Source of the DNA: Pseudomonadota bacterium | Lineage (GTDB): Bacteria > Pseudomonadota > Gammaproteobacteria > Xanthomonadales > Rhodanobacteraceae | Direction of reading: 5' to 3' | NCBI GenBank assembly: GCA_018240465.1 | Contig: JAFEFS010000021.1 | Span: 1-44,254, forward strand | DNA: 44,254 nt | Shown: in pieces, positions 33,827-43,429 of the stretch | Layout of the letters: each line of letters starts with the position of its first letter | Position numbering within the stretch: position 1 is the stretch's first letter | Position numbers and translations under genes: made by a program | Notes under the pieces: model-generated | What the model was told of the DNA's origin: nothing | Database searches by the model: none | The model's input: the letters and a program-made list of their open reading frames with translations, nothing else

Positions 33827-34879
33827 TCAGAGTTTTCCTCGCAACCGCGTCGTGTAGCGATAGTTCATCATCAGCGTGGTCAGGTAGGTGGCGAGTTTCA
33901 GTACCGCCACCGTGTCCGCCTCATCGGTGACCAGGCGCAGCGCGCGGCTGCGCTGGAGCACCGCCTTGTAGACTTTGTTGACCATGTAGCGCCGCTCGCC
34001 GCTCCAGTTGGATACTTCGACCAGCAGCGCCTTGCGTTGCGCCTGCAGCAGCTTGGCCACCGAACGCCGTGTCTCGCCGCTGGCCTTGCCTTCCACGAAC
34101 ATGCGGCGCAGGTTGTCGTCGTGGAACTCGGGAAAATCCTCGGCCTCGGCCTGGCGTCGCTTCCGGTAGTAGCGATCGAGCGTGCTGCGGATCGCGCCGG
34201 CTTTCCACAACTGCTTGCCGCTCGCGCGCAGCGGCGGCTTGCCGGCGATGTCGGCCATGAGCCTGTCGACGAACAACAGCTTGTCCAGCGCCTTCCATCC
34301 CGCGTATTTCCTGCGCCAGTCCAGTCCCGGCGTCAGCCAGACAGCGAACGTTTCGACGAAATCCTCGTCCGGGTGATACTGCGCGTAGTAGTAGTCGAGA
34401 TGGCGCACATAGCTCTTGCTGTACGGACGATAGCGATACGTGTCGCCGTATTCCTCGGACGAATGCCCGAACACGCGCTGCCAGCTGCGCTTGCGGTTGA
34501 GATCGTAGGCGTAGGTGAGCGCATGGCCGCATTCGTGGCGCAGCAGCTTCATGCACGTGTCGTCGGTATCACCCTCGGCTTCCAGCATCATCTTGCGCTG
34601 CAATTCGATCAGCCGCGGATGCGCGAGATAGAACGGGATGCCGATCACCGGCTCGCCTTCCGGTGTCAGCCATTCGTCGGCGAGATAGCACCGTGGTCTG
34701 AAAAAGATGTTCTTCGCGGCCAGCTCGGCGTAAAGCTGCGCGATGCGCGCCTCGAGCCAGGTGCCTTCGATGCGCAACGGCAGCTCGGACAGGCGCAACC
34801 CGAGCAGTTTGTCTTCCGGAAGCGTCACCAGATCGGCCGAATCGATCCGCATGGTCGCGACGTCTTTCTGGTCGGGCAT
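33827..34879 (-). CDS. Putative zinc-binding metallopeptidase
   Basis: This 350-aa protein has a HExxH zinc site in LLRHECGHALTYAYDL, preceded by FYLAHPRLIELQRKMM and followed by QYHPDEDFVETFAVWLTP, a likely third-ligand region (Glu). There is no signal peptide or membrane helix, so it is probably cytoplasmic. It matches the group often annotated as putative zinc-binding metallopeptidase and found beside ATP-grasp genes. The start ATG 34879 (MPDQKDV) or 34852 (MRIDSAD) cannot be separated. Together with the ATP-grasp it may make or trim a small peptide; the product is unknown. Confidence 0.82.
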   Translation of the reverse strand: MPDQKDVATMRIDSADLVTLPEDKLLGLRLSELPLRIEGTWLEARIAQLYAELAAKNIFFRPRCYLADEWLTPEGEPVIGIPFYLAHPRLIELQRKMMLEAEGDTDDTCMKLLRHECGHALTYAYDLNRKRSWQRVFGHSSEEYGDTYRYRPYSKSYVRHLDYYYAQYHPDEDFVETFAVWLTPGLDWRRKYAGWKALDKLLFVDRLMADIAGKPPLRASGKQLWKAGAIRSTLDRYYRKRRQAEAEDFPEFHDDNLRRMFVEGKASGETRRSVAKLLQAQRKALLVEVSNWSGERRYMVNKVYKAVLQRSRALRLVTDEADTVAVLKLATYLTTLMMNYRYTTRLRGKL

Positions 34880-34963
34880 GCGGAATAGTGTACTCTTGGC
34901 TGCATCGCGGCGTGTATCGCGACAGGTCGCATCGCACAACCCACCACCAAACCGGAGATCGAT

Positions 34964-35455
34964 TTGAAGACGCTGCTCGCCATCCTGCTTGCCGCCGGTG
35001 CGATCCAGAGCGCGCCCGCCCCGACCCAACCCGCTGCCGCAACGTCAGCGTCGTCTCCGCTGCTCGGCACCTGGGCCGTCGACGTCTCGCGCCTGCCGAT
35101 GCCGCCGCAAGCGCGGCCGAAGAGCGTCACCATCACCTTCGGCGACGCGGGCGACGAGAAGTGGAAGATCGACGTGAACATCGCCAACGCCGACGGATCG
35201 ACGATCGACACCTACGGCACGTATGCCCTCGACGGCACCGCCGCGCGCGGCCACGGCAGCACGATCGAAGCCGACACCGGCGCCATCAGGTTGCCGGCGC
35301 CCAACGTCCTGGTTGTGGGGCTCGGCAAAGACGGCATGCCGGCGTCGACGCGCGTCTACACCGCCAACGCGGACGGCAAGACCCTGGTTGAAACCGCGGT
35401 CAACCACAACGGCGTTCCGGTGATGCGCACGAACTATTTCACCCGGGTTCGCTAG
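34964..35455 (+). CDS. Secreted beta-rich protein of unknown function
   Basis: This 163-aa protein begins at TTG 34964, chosen for GGAG 7-10 bases upstream and a signal peptide (KTLLAILLAAGAIQSA). The mature part has repeated beta strands (LLGTWAVDVSRLP, KSVTITFGD, KIDVNIANADGSTIDTYGTY, LVVGLGKDGMPASTRVY, YFTRVR), suggesting a lipocalin-like or other small barrel. No family is recognised. The 84-bp gap to the divergent metallopeptidase gene must hold both promoters. Confidence 0.72.
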   Translation: MKTLLAILLAAGAIQSAPAPTQPAAATSASSPLLGTWAVDVSRLPMPPQARPKSVTITFGDAGDEKWKIDVNIANADGSTIDTYGTYALDGTAARGHGSTIEADTGAIRLPAPNVLVVGLGKDGMPASTRVYTANADGKTLVETAVNHNGVPVMRTNYFTRVR

Positions 35456-35687
35456 CGGCGGCGGGAAACCCGCTGCGCTGCCCGGATGACTCCAATTTCC
35501 CCGGGGCCATCCCACCCATGCGGTGGCTTCAATCTTGCCCCCGTCCCGCCGCTGCTTGCCATCGGTCTCGTTGCCATTTTCCCGGCGGGATTGAAACGTG
35601 GCGCGGACAGGCGGCGGAAAAGTCGCCGCCTGTGATTTTCGATCGCGCCAGCGCTCGTCCGCAATGTGACCGCCATGATCGACGGCC

Positions 35688-35721
35688 AAAAAAAAAAACA
35701 TCCCGGCTTGCGCCGGGATGT
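35688..35721 (-). terminator. Intrinsic terminator of the efflux operon
   Basis: Arms ACATCCCGGC (35698-35707) and GCCGGGATGT (35712-35721) form a perfect 10-bp stem with a TTGC loop. On the minus strand it is followed by a long T-tract (to 35688). It lies just beyond the RND stop. Confidence 0.92.
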
Positions 35722-35739
35722 TGTCATCGAGGAGAACGA

Positions 35740-38700
35740 TCAGGCCGTCGCCGGGTTGCCGTTCAGTCCTTCCGCAACCGGTTTCGCCGACTCGGCGTGA
35801 TGGTCGGCCGCGATCATCATGTAGAACGCGGGCACCACGAACAACGTGAACAACGTGCCTATCGCAAGGCCCGAGGAGATCACCAGGCCCATCGCGAAAC
35901 GACCCGCCGCGCCGGCACCCGAGGCGATCACCAGCGGGAATACGCCGAGCACCATTGCCGCGGTCGTCATCAGGATCGGGCGCAGGCGCACGCCGGCCGC
36001 ATGCTGGATCGCTTCGAATTTGGTCATGCCCGCGCGTTGCGATTCGTTGGCGAACTCGACGATGAGGATGCCGTGCTTCGACACCAGGCCCATCAAGGTG
36101 ACAAGACCGACCTGGGTGTAGATGTTCAGCGACGAAATCAGGTTGACGAAAATCAACGCGCCGAACAGCGCCATCGGCACCGACACCAGAATCACGATCG
36201 GATCGCGCAGGCTGTTGAACTGCGCGGCCAGCGCGAGAAATACGATGATGACGGCAAACAGCAAGGTCGTGCCGAAGCCGCCGGATTCCTGCACGAACTG
36301 GCGTGAGGGTCCGGCGTAATCGACCGAGTAGCCGCTCGGCGCGGCTTCGCTGATCGCATCGCGGAAGAACTGTAACGCCTCGCCCTGCGACATGCTGCTT
36401 GCGCCCTGGATCGTCGCCGAGTTGAGCTGCTGGAAATGATTGACCGAACGCGGCACGACCTCATGCTTGATGCTTGCCACCGTCGATGCCGGAATGACCG
36501 AGTCGCCCGGCCCTTTGATGTAGTAATCGAGCACCTGATGCGGATTCAGGCGATCGACCTGCAACATCTGCGGAATCACCTTGTACGAGCGCCCGGCAAT
36601 CGAAAAGTAGTTGACGTAGCCGCCGCCGAGTGCGGCGCCGAGCGAGCTGCCGATGTCCTGCTGGGTCAGGCCGAGGGTGGTGATCATGTCGCGATCGACC
36701 TCGACGGTGGCTTGCGGCTTGTCGATCTTCAGGTCGGCGTCGACGAACCAGAACTTGCCCGAGTCCTGCGCCTTGTGCAGCACCTTGGTCACCACGTCGT
36801 TCAAGTTCTGGAACGGCTCGGTGGTCTTGATCACGACCTGGATCGGCGCGCCCTGCGCACCGGGCAGCGCGGGCAGCGACATGACGAACACGGTCGCACC
36901 GGCAATACTCGACCACATGTGCTGCAGCTCCAGCTGCAACTGATGCGCGGACTTCGTGCGCTCGCTCCACGGCTTGAACGCGATGCCGCCAAAGCCGGTG
37001 CCGGGCGTCGTGATCTGGAACATCATGTCGTATTCGGGAATCTTGCTGCCGGAGGCGAACATCTCCGCGGAATACTTGAGCATTTGGTTCGAAGTCGCAT
37101 TCGGCGGACCGTTGAGCGCATAGAACAGGAAGCCCTGATCTTCGTCCGGGGCGAGTTCCGACTGCGAAGTCATGCCGAGCAGGAAGGTCGCGCCGAACAG
37201 CATGATGCCCATCACGACGATCACGACCCACGATTCCAGCGCGCTGCGCAGCACGCGCGAATAGCCGCTGTGAACCCGGTCGAACACACGATCGATCGCC
37301 TGCACGAAACGGTTTCCTTCGTGCTCGCCCTTGAGGAACTTCGCGCACATCATCGGCGAGAGCGTCAACGCAACGATGGCCGATACGGTGACCGCACCGG
37401 CAAGCGTGAACGCGAATTCGCTGAACAACGCGCCGGTCAACCCCTTCTGAAACCCGATCGGCACATACACGGCAACAAGCACGACGGTCATCGCCAGAAT
37501 CGGCCCGCCAAGCTCGCGCGCGGCGAGCAATGCGGCCTCGAACGGCGACTTGCCCTCCTCCTTCATGTGCCGGTCGACGTTTTCAACAACGATGATCGCA
37601 TCGTCCACGACGAGACCGATAGCCAGCACCAAAGCAAGCAAGGTCAACAGGTTCATCGAATAGCCGAGCGCGAGCATGATGAAAAACGTGCCGATCAGCG
37701 ACAGCGGCATCGCGATCACCGGGATGATCACGGCGCGGAACGAACCGAGAAACAGGAAGATCACCACCGTGACGATGATCAGTGCTTCGATCAGCGTATG
37801 CACGACTTCGCTGATCGAGGAGCGGATGAACGTGGTCGAATCATAGACGACCTCGCCGTGCAGGCCAGCGGGCAACTGCGCGACGACGCCGGGCATGGCG
37901 TCGTGCACGCGCTGGGCCACGTCGAGCACGTTCGCTTCGGGCGCGACCTTGATGCCGACGAACAGCGCCTGCTTGCCGCTGAATGCGACGTTGGCATCAT
38001 AGTCTTCCGCACCCAGCACGACGTTGGCGACATCGGAAAGACGCACGATCGCGCCGTCCTTCTGCTTTACTGCGAGCTGCTTGAATTCCTCGACCGAATG
38101 CAGATCGGTGCCCGCGGTCAGGTCGACGCTGACCATCTGGCCCTTGGTCGCGCCAACCGCGGCGAGGTAGTTGTTCGAACTCAGCGCGGCATACACGTCG
38201 GCCGCGGTGACGCCATGCGCGGCGAGCCGGGTCGGATCCAGCCAAGCACGCAAGGCGAACTGGCGCGTGCCGAACAGCTCTGCATTCTGCACGCCTTCGA
38301 TCGACTGCAACTTGGGCTTGACCTCGCGCACCAGATAATCGGTGATGCTGTTCGGCGGCAACACGTCGCTGCGGAAGCCGATGTACATCGAATCGATCGA
38401 CTCGCCGACCGCGACATTCAGCACCGGCTGCTGCGCCTGCGGCGGCAGCTGGTTGCGCACCGAAGTCACCTGCGTCTGAATCTGGGTCAGCGCGCGGTTC
38501 GCATCGTAATTGAGCCGCAACGTGGCCGTGATCGTGGACACGCCGCTGACCGAGGTCGAGGTCAGGTAGTCGATGCCCTGCGCCTGCGCGATCGCCTGCT
38601 CCAGCGGCTGGGTGATGAATCCGGCGACAGTCTGTGCATCGGCACCGTAGTAGGCCGTGGTCACGGTTACGGTCGCGTTTTCGGTTTTCGGGTACTGGCG

Positions 38701-38802
38701 CACGACGAGGCTGGTCGCGGCCTTGATGCCGAGCACGAGGATCAACGCGCTGACGACGATCGCGAGTACGGGCTTCTTTATGAAGGTGTCGGTGAAATGC
38801 AT
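35740..38802 (-). CDS. RND efflux permease (HAE1 family, AcrB/MexI-like)
   Basis: This 1020-aa inner-membrane drug/proton antiporter has the expected architecture: a first helix (LAIVVSALILVLGI), a porter domain, and a helix bundle with GLVVDDAIIVVENVDRH (the paired acidic residues of proton relay). The second half repeats this (FVNLISSLNIYTQVGLVTLM and SKHGILIVEFANE). Length is normal. It is the last gene of an OMF-MFP-RND operon on the minus strand, with 122 bp after the adaptor gene and a strong terminator. Sequence features resemble the MexI/MdtB branch; substrates are not predictable. Confidence 0.95.
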   Translation of the reverse strand: MHFTDTFIKKPVLAIVVSALILVLGIKAATSLVVRQYPKTENATVTVTTAYYGADAQTVAGFITQPLEQAIAQAQGIDYLTSTSVSGVSTITATLRLNYDANRALTQIQTQVTSVRNQLPPQAQQPVLNVAVGESIDSMYIGFRSDVLPPNSITDYLVREVKPKLQSIEGVQNAELFGTRQFALRAWLDPTRLAAHGVTAADVYAALSSNNYLAAVGATKGQMVSVDLTAGTDLHSVEEFKQLAVKQKDGAIVRLSDVANVVLGAEDYDANVAFSGKQALFVGIKVAPEANVLDVAQRVHDAMPGVVAQLPAGLHGEVVYDSTTFIRSSISEVVHTLIEALIIVTVVIFLFLGSFRAVIIPVIAMPLSLIGTFFIMLALGYSMNLLTLLALVLAIGLVVDDAIIVVENVDRHMKEEGKSPFEAALLAARELGGPILAMTVVLVAVYVPIGFQKGLTGALFSEFAFTLAGAVTVSAIVALTLSPMMCAKFLKGEHEGNRFVQAIDRVFDRVHSGYSRVLRSALESWVVIVVMGIMLFGATFLLGMTSQSELAPDEDQGFLFYALNGPPNATSNQMLKYSAEMFASGSKIPEYDMMFQITTPGTGFGGIAFKPWSERTKSAHQLQLELQHMWSSIAGATVFVMSLPALPGAQGAPIQVVIKTTEPFQNLNDVVTKVLHKAQDSGKFWFVDADLKIDKPQATVEVDRDMITTLGLTQQDIGSSLGAALGGGYVNYFSIAGRSYKVIPQMLQVDRLNPHQVLDYYIKGPGDSVIPASTVASIKHEVVPRSVNHFQQLNSATIQGASSMSQGEALQFFRDAISEAAPSGYSVDYAGPSRQFVQESGGFGTTLLFAVIIVFLALAAQFNSLRDPIVILVSVPMALFGALIFVNLISSLNIYTQVGLVTLMGLVSKHGILIVEFANESQRAGMTKFEAIQHAAGVRLRPILMTTAAMVLGVFPLVIASGAGAAGRFAMGLVISSGLAIGTLFTLFVVPAFYMMIAADHHAESAKPVAEGLNGNPATA

Positions 38803-38924
38803 GGTTTGATTTCTCGCTACGCTCGATGGAAGGGGCGATCGTGTCGCCTCGCGAAGGGAACGGACGTTACGCCTTTCCCACTCATCGCCTACCCGCAGCT
38901 TCGGGCAACCTCACGCTGCTCTGC

Positions 38925-40154
38925 TCAGTGTTCCTGCGGTTTCGGATTGGCCGCATCCGCCGGCAGCACTTTGTTGTCGACCGTTACGCGCACGCCGTTT
39001 TTCAGCTTGATCTGCCCGCTGGAAACGATCTCCGCACCTTCGTCGAGGCCCTTGGTGATCGCCACCTGATCGCCGCGCACGCCATCGGTGGTGACAAAGG
39101 CCTGGGTGACCACGAGCGCATCGCCGGGAATCGGCGGCGCACCGGAAGGCGCCGTCGCCTCGGGCTGCTTGCCGCCGTCACGCTTCACCTGCTCGGCCGC
39201 GGCCTTGTCGGCGTCGGCTTTTTTCGTGACGACGTAGACGGTTGCGCCATACGGGTTGTAGACGATCGCGGTTTGCGGCAGCGTGAGATATTTCGTCTTC
39301 GCGCCGGCGTCGATCGTTACGTTCGCGAACATTCCCGGTGTCAGCAGTTGGTCGGGATTGTCGACCTTCGCTTCGATTTGCACGTTGCGCGTGGCACCGT
39401 CGACCTTCGGATCGATCGCCGAGAGTTCACCTTCGAAGTTCTTGTCCGGGTAGGCGTCGAGATTCAGGATCACCTTCTGCCCGACATGTACCGTGGCGAG
39501 ATCCTTCTGCGGCAGATGGAAATCGACGAACACGGAATCGGTCTGCTGTACGGTGACGAGCGCCGTGCCCGAGTTGACGTAGGTGCCCGGCGTCGTCGTG
39601 ATGATGCCCGCACGCCCGGAGAACGGCGCACGCAATTGCTTGCGCTGCACGTTGACATGCTGCTGCGCAACCGCGGCCTGTTTGGCTTTCAGGTCGGCAG
39701 CCGTCTGATCGTAATCGGCCTTGCTGATCGCCTGCACCGCAAGCTGCTGCCGGGCGCGATCGAAGGTGACCTGCGCCAATGCAGCCGCGGCCTCGCGCTG
39801 ACGCAGCTCCGCAACGTCTTCGCTGTCGCGCAACTGCACGAGCACCTGGCCTTCCTTTACTTCGTCGCCGGACTTCAGATTGACCTTGGTGACCAGACCG
39901 GCCAGATCGAACGCGAGATCGGCACCGCGCGCCGCGCGCACGCTTCCGACCGCCTTCAACTGCGGTTGCCACTCCTGGTACGCCGCTTTTGCCGTCGTAA
40001 CTACGGCGGGCGGCGGCGGCTTCATGCCTGCGAGCATCCTCATCACCAGCATCACCTTGATGCCCGCGATCAGCGCGATCAGCAGCAATACCGACAGAAT
40101 CATTACGACCATCTTCCTGGTCGTGCTCCATTTTTTCTTTTCGACAATGGCCAT
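38925..40154 (-). CDS. RND efflux membrane-fusion (adaptor) protein
   Basis: This 409-aa periplasmic adaptor has an N-terminal membrane anchor (VVMILSVLLLIALIAGIKVM). It then has lipoyl halves around a helical hairpin (AGLVTKVNLKSGDEVKEGQV and LRAPFSGRAGIITTTPGTYV) and a beta-barrel (TPGMFANVTIDAG). A Lys/Ala-rich loop near residue 320 is longer than usual. It connects the RND pump to the NodT-type outer-membrane channel. It sits between them with 24 bp to the upstream gene. Confidence 0.94.
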   Translation of the reverse strand: MAIVEKKKWSTTRKMVVMILSVLLLIALIAGIKVMLVMRMLAGMKPPPPAVVTTAKAAYQEWQPQLKAVGSVRAARGADLAFDLAGLVTKVNLKSGDEVKEGQVLVQLRDSEDVAELRQREAAAALAQVTFDRARQQLAVQAISKADYDQTAADLKAKQAAVAQQHVNVQRKQLRAPFSGRAGIITTTPGTYVNSGTALVTVQQTDSVFVDFHLPQKDLATVHVGQKVILNLDAYPDKNFEGELSAIDPKVDGATRNVQIEAKVDNPDQLLTPGMFANVTIDAGAKTKYLTLPQTAIVYNPYGATVYVVTKKADADKAAAEQVKRDGGKQPEATAPSGAPPIPGDALVVTQAFVTTDGVRGDQVAITKGLDEGAEIVSSGQIKLKNGVRVTVDNKVLPADAANPKPQEH

Positions 40155-40178
40155 AGGTCTTCGTCCAGTCTTTCGTCG

Positions 40179-41687
40179 TTATTTCGTTGTCGGTTCGTTG
40201 GCGGCAAGAGGCGTAACGGAATCACCCTTCCAGCCACCGCCGAGCGCCGTGTACAACGCCGCGGTGTCGGCCAGGCGCGCCGCGCGCGCCTGAATCAACC
40301 CGAGCCGTGCCTGTTGATACTGGCGCGTTGCATCGAGCTCCTGCAGATAACTCGCCGCACCGTCGTGATACTGGACACGTACAAGTTCGAGACTCTTCGA
40401 CGCCGATTGCTCGGCCTGCGCCTGCGCCTTGAGGTTGTCCGCGTCGAGTTCGAGTGCGCGCAGCGAGTCGGCGACGTTCTGGAACGCAACCAACACGGTC
40501 TGCTGGTAGTCCGCCGCGGCCTTGTCGAGCCCGGCTTCGGCCGCACGCTTCTGCGCGCGCAGCGAGCCGCCGTGGAAAATCGGCTGCAGCAGATTCGCGC
40601 CGATGCTCCATGCCTTGGTGCCACTGGCGAACAAATCGCCGGAATGCAACGCGGAAGAGCCAAGACTGCCGCCCAGCGTGACCTGCGGAAACAGGTTGGC
40701 GGCGGCAACACCGACATGCGCGGTCGCCTGATGCAAGGTCGCCTCCGCCGCGCGCACGTCGGGCCGTTGCCGCGTCAGCGTCGACGGCAGCGATACTGGC
40801 ACCCCACGCGGCAGGTTCAACGCATCGAGATCGAGTGCGGAAAATTCGGTCTGCGACGGGAATTCACCGAGATAGACGGCGAGCTGAGTCTGCGTCTGCG
40901 CAAGCTGCTGACGCAGCGGCACCAGCGTGGCTTCGGCCGCCGCGACCTGGGTGCGGACCACCAGCACATCGGCCAGCGACTTCGCGCCGATCTCGTGCTG
41001 CGCCTCGACCAGCTTCAACTCCTTGTTGTACGCAGCGATGATTTCCCCGGTCATGCCGATCTGGCCGCGCAGCGAGGCTTCGCGAAAACTCGCAGTAGCA
41101 ACGTTGGCCGCCAGCGTCAGGTAGGTGCCTTCGAGCTGGAAGCGCTGGTAGTCGATCGCCGCGGTCTGCACTTCGACACCGCGCCTGACCGCGCCGAACA
41201 GGTCGAGCGTGTAGTCGACCTTCACTCCGGCGTTGTACAGCGTGAACACGCTCGGTGCGACCGGACCGGTGGAGCCGACACCCAAGCTGTTCGCATTCGC
41301 GCGCTGTACTCCGACGTTGGCATCGACGCTCGGCAACAGCGAACCGCGTGCGGCATTCGCGTTTTCCTGCGCCTGGCGCAGTGCCGCCTGCGCGGACGCA
41401 ACCGTCGGGCTGTGCGCCAGCGCCTGGGTGATGCGGCGGTCGAGCTCCGCGTTGCCAAAACCGGTCCACCATTGCGCAGGGACATCGGCGCCGGCGACGA
41501 AACGCTGCGCATCACCGGTCGGTGCCGGCGCCTGCGAGGTCACCGCGGGCAGTGCGTCCTTGCGGTACGCCTCGACCGCAGGTGCCGCCGGCGGGTGAAA
41601 GTCCGGTCCGGCCGCGCATCCCGCCAAGCCGGCGAGCAAAGCTCCGCACAGCGCGCCGCGGCGCGCATTCGCGTCTTTCAGGGTCAT
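40179..41687 (-). CDS. NodT-family outer-membrane efflux lipoprotein
   Basis: This 502-aa TolC-type channel begins with a lipobox (LLAGLAGC) and has the duplicated OMF layout: WWTGFGNAELDRRITQALAH, AAIDYQRFQLEGTYLTLAAN, LTRQRPDVRAAEATLHQATA, GANLLQPIFHGGSLRAQKRA and QYHDGAASYLQELDATRQ. The start ATG 41687 places the lipobox at a normal distance. It is the first gene of the efflux operon. No regulator gene is adjacent, so control must come from elsewhere. Confidence 0.94.
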   Translation of the reverse strand: MTLKDANARRGALCGALLAGLAGCAAGPDFHPPAAPAVEAYRKDALPAVTSQAPAPTGDAQRFVAGADVPAQWWTGFGNAELDRRITQALAHSPTVASAQAALRQAQENANAARGSLLPSVDANVGVQRANANSLGVGSTGPVAPSVFTLYNAGVKVDYTLDLFGAVRRGVEVQTAAIDYQRFQLEGTYLTLAANVATASFREASLRGQIGMTGEIIAAYNKELKLVEAQHEIGAKSLADVLVVRTQVAAAEATLVPLRQQLAQTQTQLAVYLGEFPSQTEFSALDLDALNLPRGVPVSLPSTLTRQRPDVRAAEATLHQATAHVGVAAANLFPQVTLGGSLGSSALHSGDLFASGTKAWSIGANLLQPIFHGGSLRAQKRAAEAGLDKAAADYQQTVLVAFQNVADSLRALELDADNLKAQAQAEQSASKSLELVRVQYHDGAASYLQELDATRQYQQARLGLIQARAARLADTAALYTALGGGWKGDSVTPLAANEPTTK

Positions 41688-41984
41688 AACGAAATCCGAA
41701 TATTTTGTACTTATGCGTTCAATAATAGACGAAGCGCGGATGAGTCTCAACAAGAGTGGACGAATCACTTCGAAAATTTCCCGACTGATTCACAACATGT
41801 AATACCGCTCGCGATATCGCCGCAACCGCCGGAAGTCATTCACCGATATGACGAACGGGCGTTCGCGTAATCGACAGGCACGGCGAAAGATTTCATGCAT
41901 CGCTCTCAAATTCTGAGAAACCGCGCCATGGATTTCGTGATGCAGACCCGCTTCCGCGCATGTAGCTGAACGTCACGGTCGGCA
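41688..41984. other. Upstream region of the efflux operon
   Basis: These 297 bases hold no gene. They should contain the promoter of the minus-strand efflux operon. The stretch nearest the start (41695-41735) is AT-rich (ATTGAACGCATAAGTAC on the minus strand). It has no symmetrical operator that I can support. Confidence 0.4.
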
Positions 41985-42911
41985 TCAAGCCGCCGGCTTG
42001 ACCAGCAGGCTTTTCGCCAGCGCGCCCTGGAACTTCGCCAGCCCGCGTGCGAAATGCAGCAGGCCGAACAACAACGCGACACCGATGACGAAAACCAGTG
42101 GATCGGCGATCTGCCACGGCACCAGCAGCGTGTCGTTGAAATGAATGTCGGTCGCGATGTCGATGCGCACCAGGCCGAGCATCCAGCCGATATGCGCTAT
42201 CGGGGCGAAGATGCAGGCCAGCGAAGTCGCGATGCCGGTCACGGCGATGGTGAAGTAGACGATGCCGAGTGGCAGCATCAGCACGAAGTACAGCAGCGTC
42301 GACCAGGTGCGGGGATCGGTGAACATCTCGCCCATGCGCTGCCAGAGTGTCAGGCCCGGCCGCGCGTAGACCGGGCGGCGCGGCATGCGCTCGCCGAGCA
42401 TGGTCTCGACGATGCGCGACTCGACCAGCGCGAGCACGCGCGTCGTGGCGAAGAAGAATACCGCGAACACCACGCCGAAGATCAGTACCGACAATCCCAG
42501 CGACAGGCTCAGGCCGACCACGGTCCAGGTGAAATAGAAGATGCCGGTCGCCAGCGACAGCAGCATGTAGAACAGCCCCGCATAGGTGCGAGCATCGCTG
42601 CCGACCGCGAAAAATCGCCCCCATGCGGTTCGCTGCGGCCGCGGCCGCGGCGCACGCAGCGCCTGCTGCACTTGCACTTCCTTGTCGACATAGATGCCGG
42701 CGACTTCCTCCGGCGCGCCGTAGCTGCCGACGATCTTCGCCAGCACTTCAGCTTCTGACTTGCCCGGATTCTCGTGCAACTCGGCGCGCAGATGCTCCTC
42801 GGCGTCGTAGAGTGCGTCCTGGATCAGCGCGGGGTCGGCGCCCGCGCCCTGCAATGTACTGCGCAACTGCTCGAGATAGTCAGCGATGGTGCGTGGTGTC
42901 GTGCTGGTCAT
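41985..42911 (-). CDS. Membrane protein with DUF1700-like N-terminus and sensor-type domain
   Basis: This 308-aa protein starts with a soluble helical region (IADYLEQLRSTL, LIQDALYDAEEHLRAEL, AKIVGSYGAPEEVAGIYV) typical of DUF1700/HAAS proteins. A membrane part with several helices follows (YMLLSLATGIFYFTWTVVGL, FGVVFAVFFFATTRVLAL, FVLMLPLGIVYFTIAVTGIA). The whole matches the putative sensor proteins encoded beside PadR regulators. The start ATG 42911 has GAGG upstream. It lies 132 bp after the padR-type gene, with a tandem repeat between. Confidence 0.85.
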   Translation of the reverse strand: MTSTTPRTIADYLEQLRSTLQGAGADPALIQDALYDAEEHLRAELHENPGKSEAEVLAKIVGSYGAPEEVAGIYVDKEVQVQQALRAPRPRPQRTAWGRFFAVGSDARTYAGLFYMLLSLATGIFYFTWTVVGLSLSLGLSVLIFGVVFAVFFFATTRVLALVESRIVETMLGERMPRRPVYARPGLTLWQRMGEMFTDPRTWSTLLYFVLMLPLGIVYFTIAVTGIATSLACIFAPIAHIGWMLGLVRIDIATDIHFNDTLLVPWQIADPLVFVIGVALLFGLLHFARGLAKFQGALAKSLLVKPAA

Positions 42912-42927
42912 GTTCAATCCTCGGCAA

Positions 42928-43052
42928 GCTCATGCCGTCGTCGATGACGGCGAAGATCACGAAGCGGGCGTCTGCCCGCACTATTCGATGCTCATGCCGT
43001 CATCCTTGACGGCGAAGGTCACGAAGCGGGCTTCCTGTCCACGCTATTCAAT
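42928..43052. repeat. Two-copy tandem repeat of 62-63 bp between regulator and sensor genes
   Basis: Copies 42928-42989 and 42990-43052 share most bases. Each begins GCTCATGCCGTC, contains the hairpin GCCGTC-N6-GACGGC, has GATCACGAAGCGGGC or GGTCACGAAGCGGGC, and ends in CTATTCGAT or CTATTCAAT. The last copy covers the padR stop codon, so the unit was duplicated from the gene end outward. Confidence 0.85.
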
Positions 43053-43400
43053 CAACACGGAATCCACGAAATCACGGGTGTCGATCCAGGCGAGACTCCA
43101 CTCGCGCAACACGCGTCTTCCGAGCGGCGTGATGCGGTAGTAGCGCCGTGGCGGCCCGGCCACGGACGGCTCGACAAGGCTCTCGAGCAGCTCCGCCGCA
43201 GCCAGGTTGCGCAGCACGGGATACAGCGCGCTTTGCTTGCCGCTGAGCACGCCGCCGCCGGTCTGCTCGAGCTTCTTCGCGATCTGGTAGCCGTACATCG
43301 GCGCGCGCGCGCGCGCGAGCACGCCGAGCAGCACCAGCGACACCGTGCCGGAGGAAAGCTCCTTCTGGAATTTCCACAGATGGGTGTCGGTATCGGTCAT
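43044..43400 (-). CDS. PadR-family transcription regulator
   Basis: This 118-aa protein is a compact PadR winged-helix regulator: SLVLLGVLARARAPMYGYQI, AKKLEQTGGGVLSGKQSALY, PVLRNLAAAELLESLVEP, RRYYRITPLGRRVLREW. PadR proteins usually repress adjacent transporter or sensor genes and respond to small ligands. It precedes the DUF1700-like sensor gene on the same strand. The start is ATG 43400. Confidence 0.92.
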   Translation of the reverse strand: MTDTDTHLWKFQKELSSGTVSLVLLGVLARARAPMYGYQIAKKLEQTGGGVLSGKQSALYPVLRNLAAAELLESLVEPSVAGPPRRYYRITPLGRRVLREWSLAWIDTRDFVDSVLIE

Positions 43401-43429
43401 GGGAGCAGCATCACCATAGGCACAGGTGG

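Noticed and set aside
41688..41740. TetR-type operator before the efflux operon
   Set aside because: The AT-rich block has only a half-site-like sequence without clear symmetry, and no TetR gene is adjacent.
36436..41870. Very long open frames on the plus strand opposite the efflux operon (36436-39069 and 38826-41870)
   Set aside because: They are antisense to strongly supported RND and adaptor genes, have His/Arg/Asp-rich composition without domains, and follow from high-GC codon bias.
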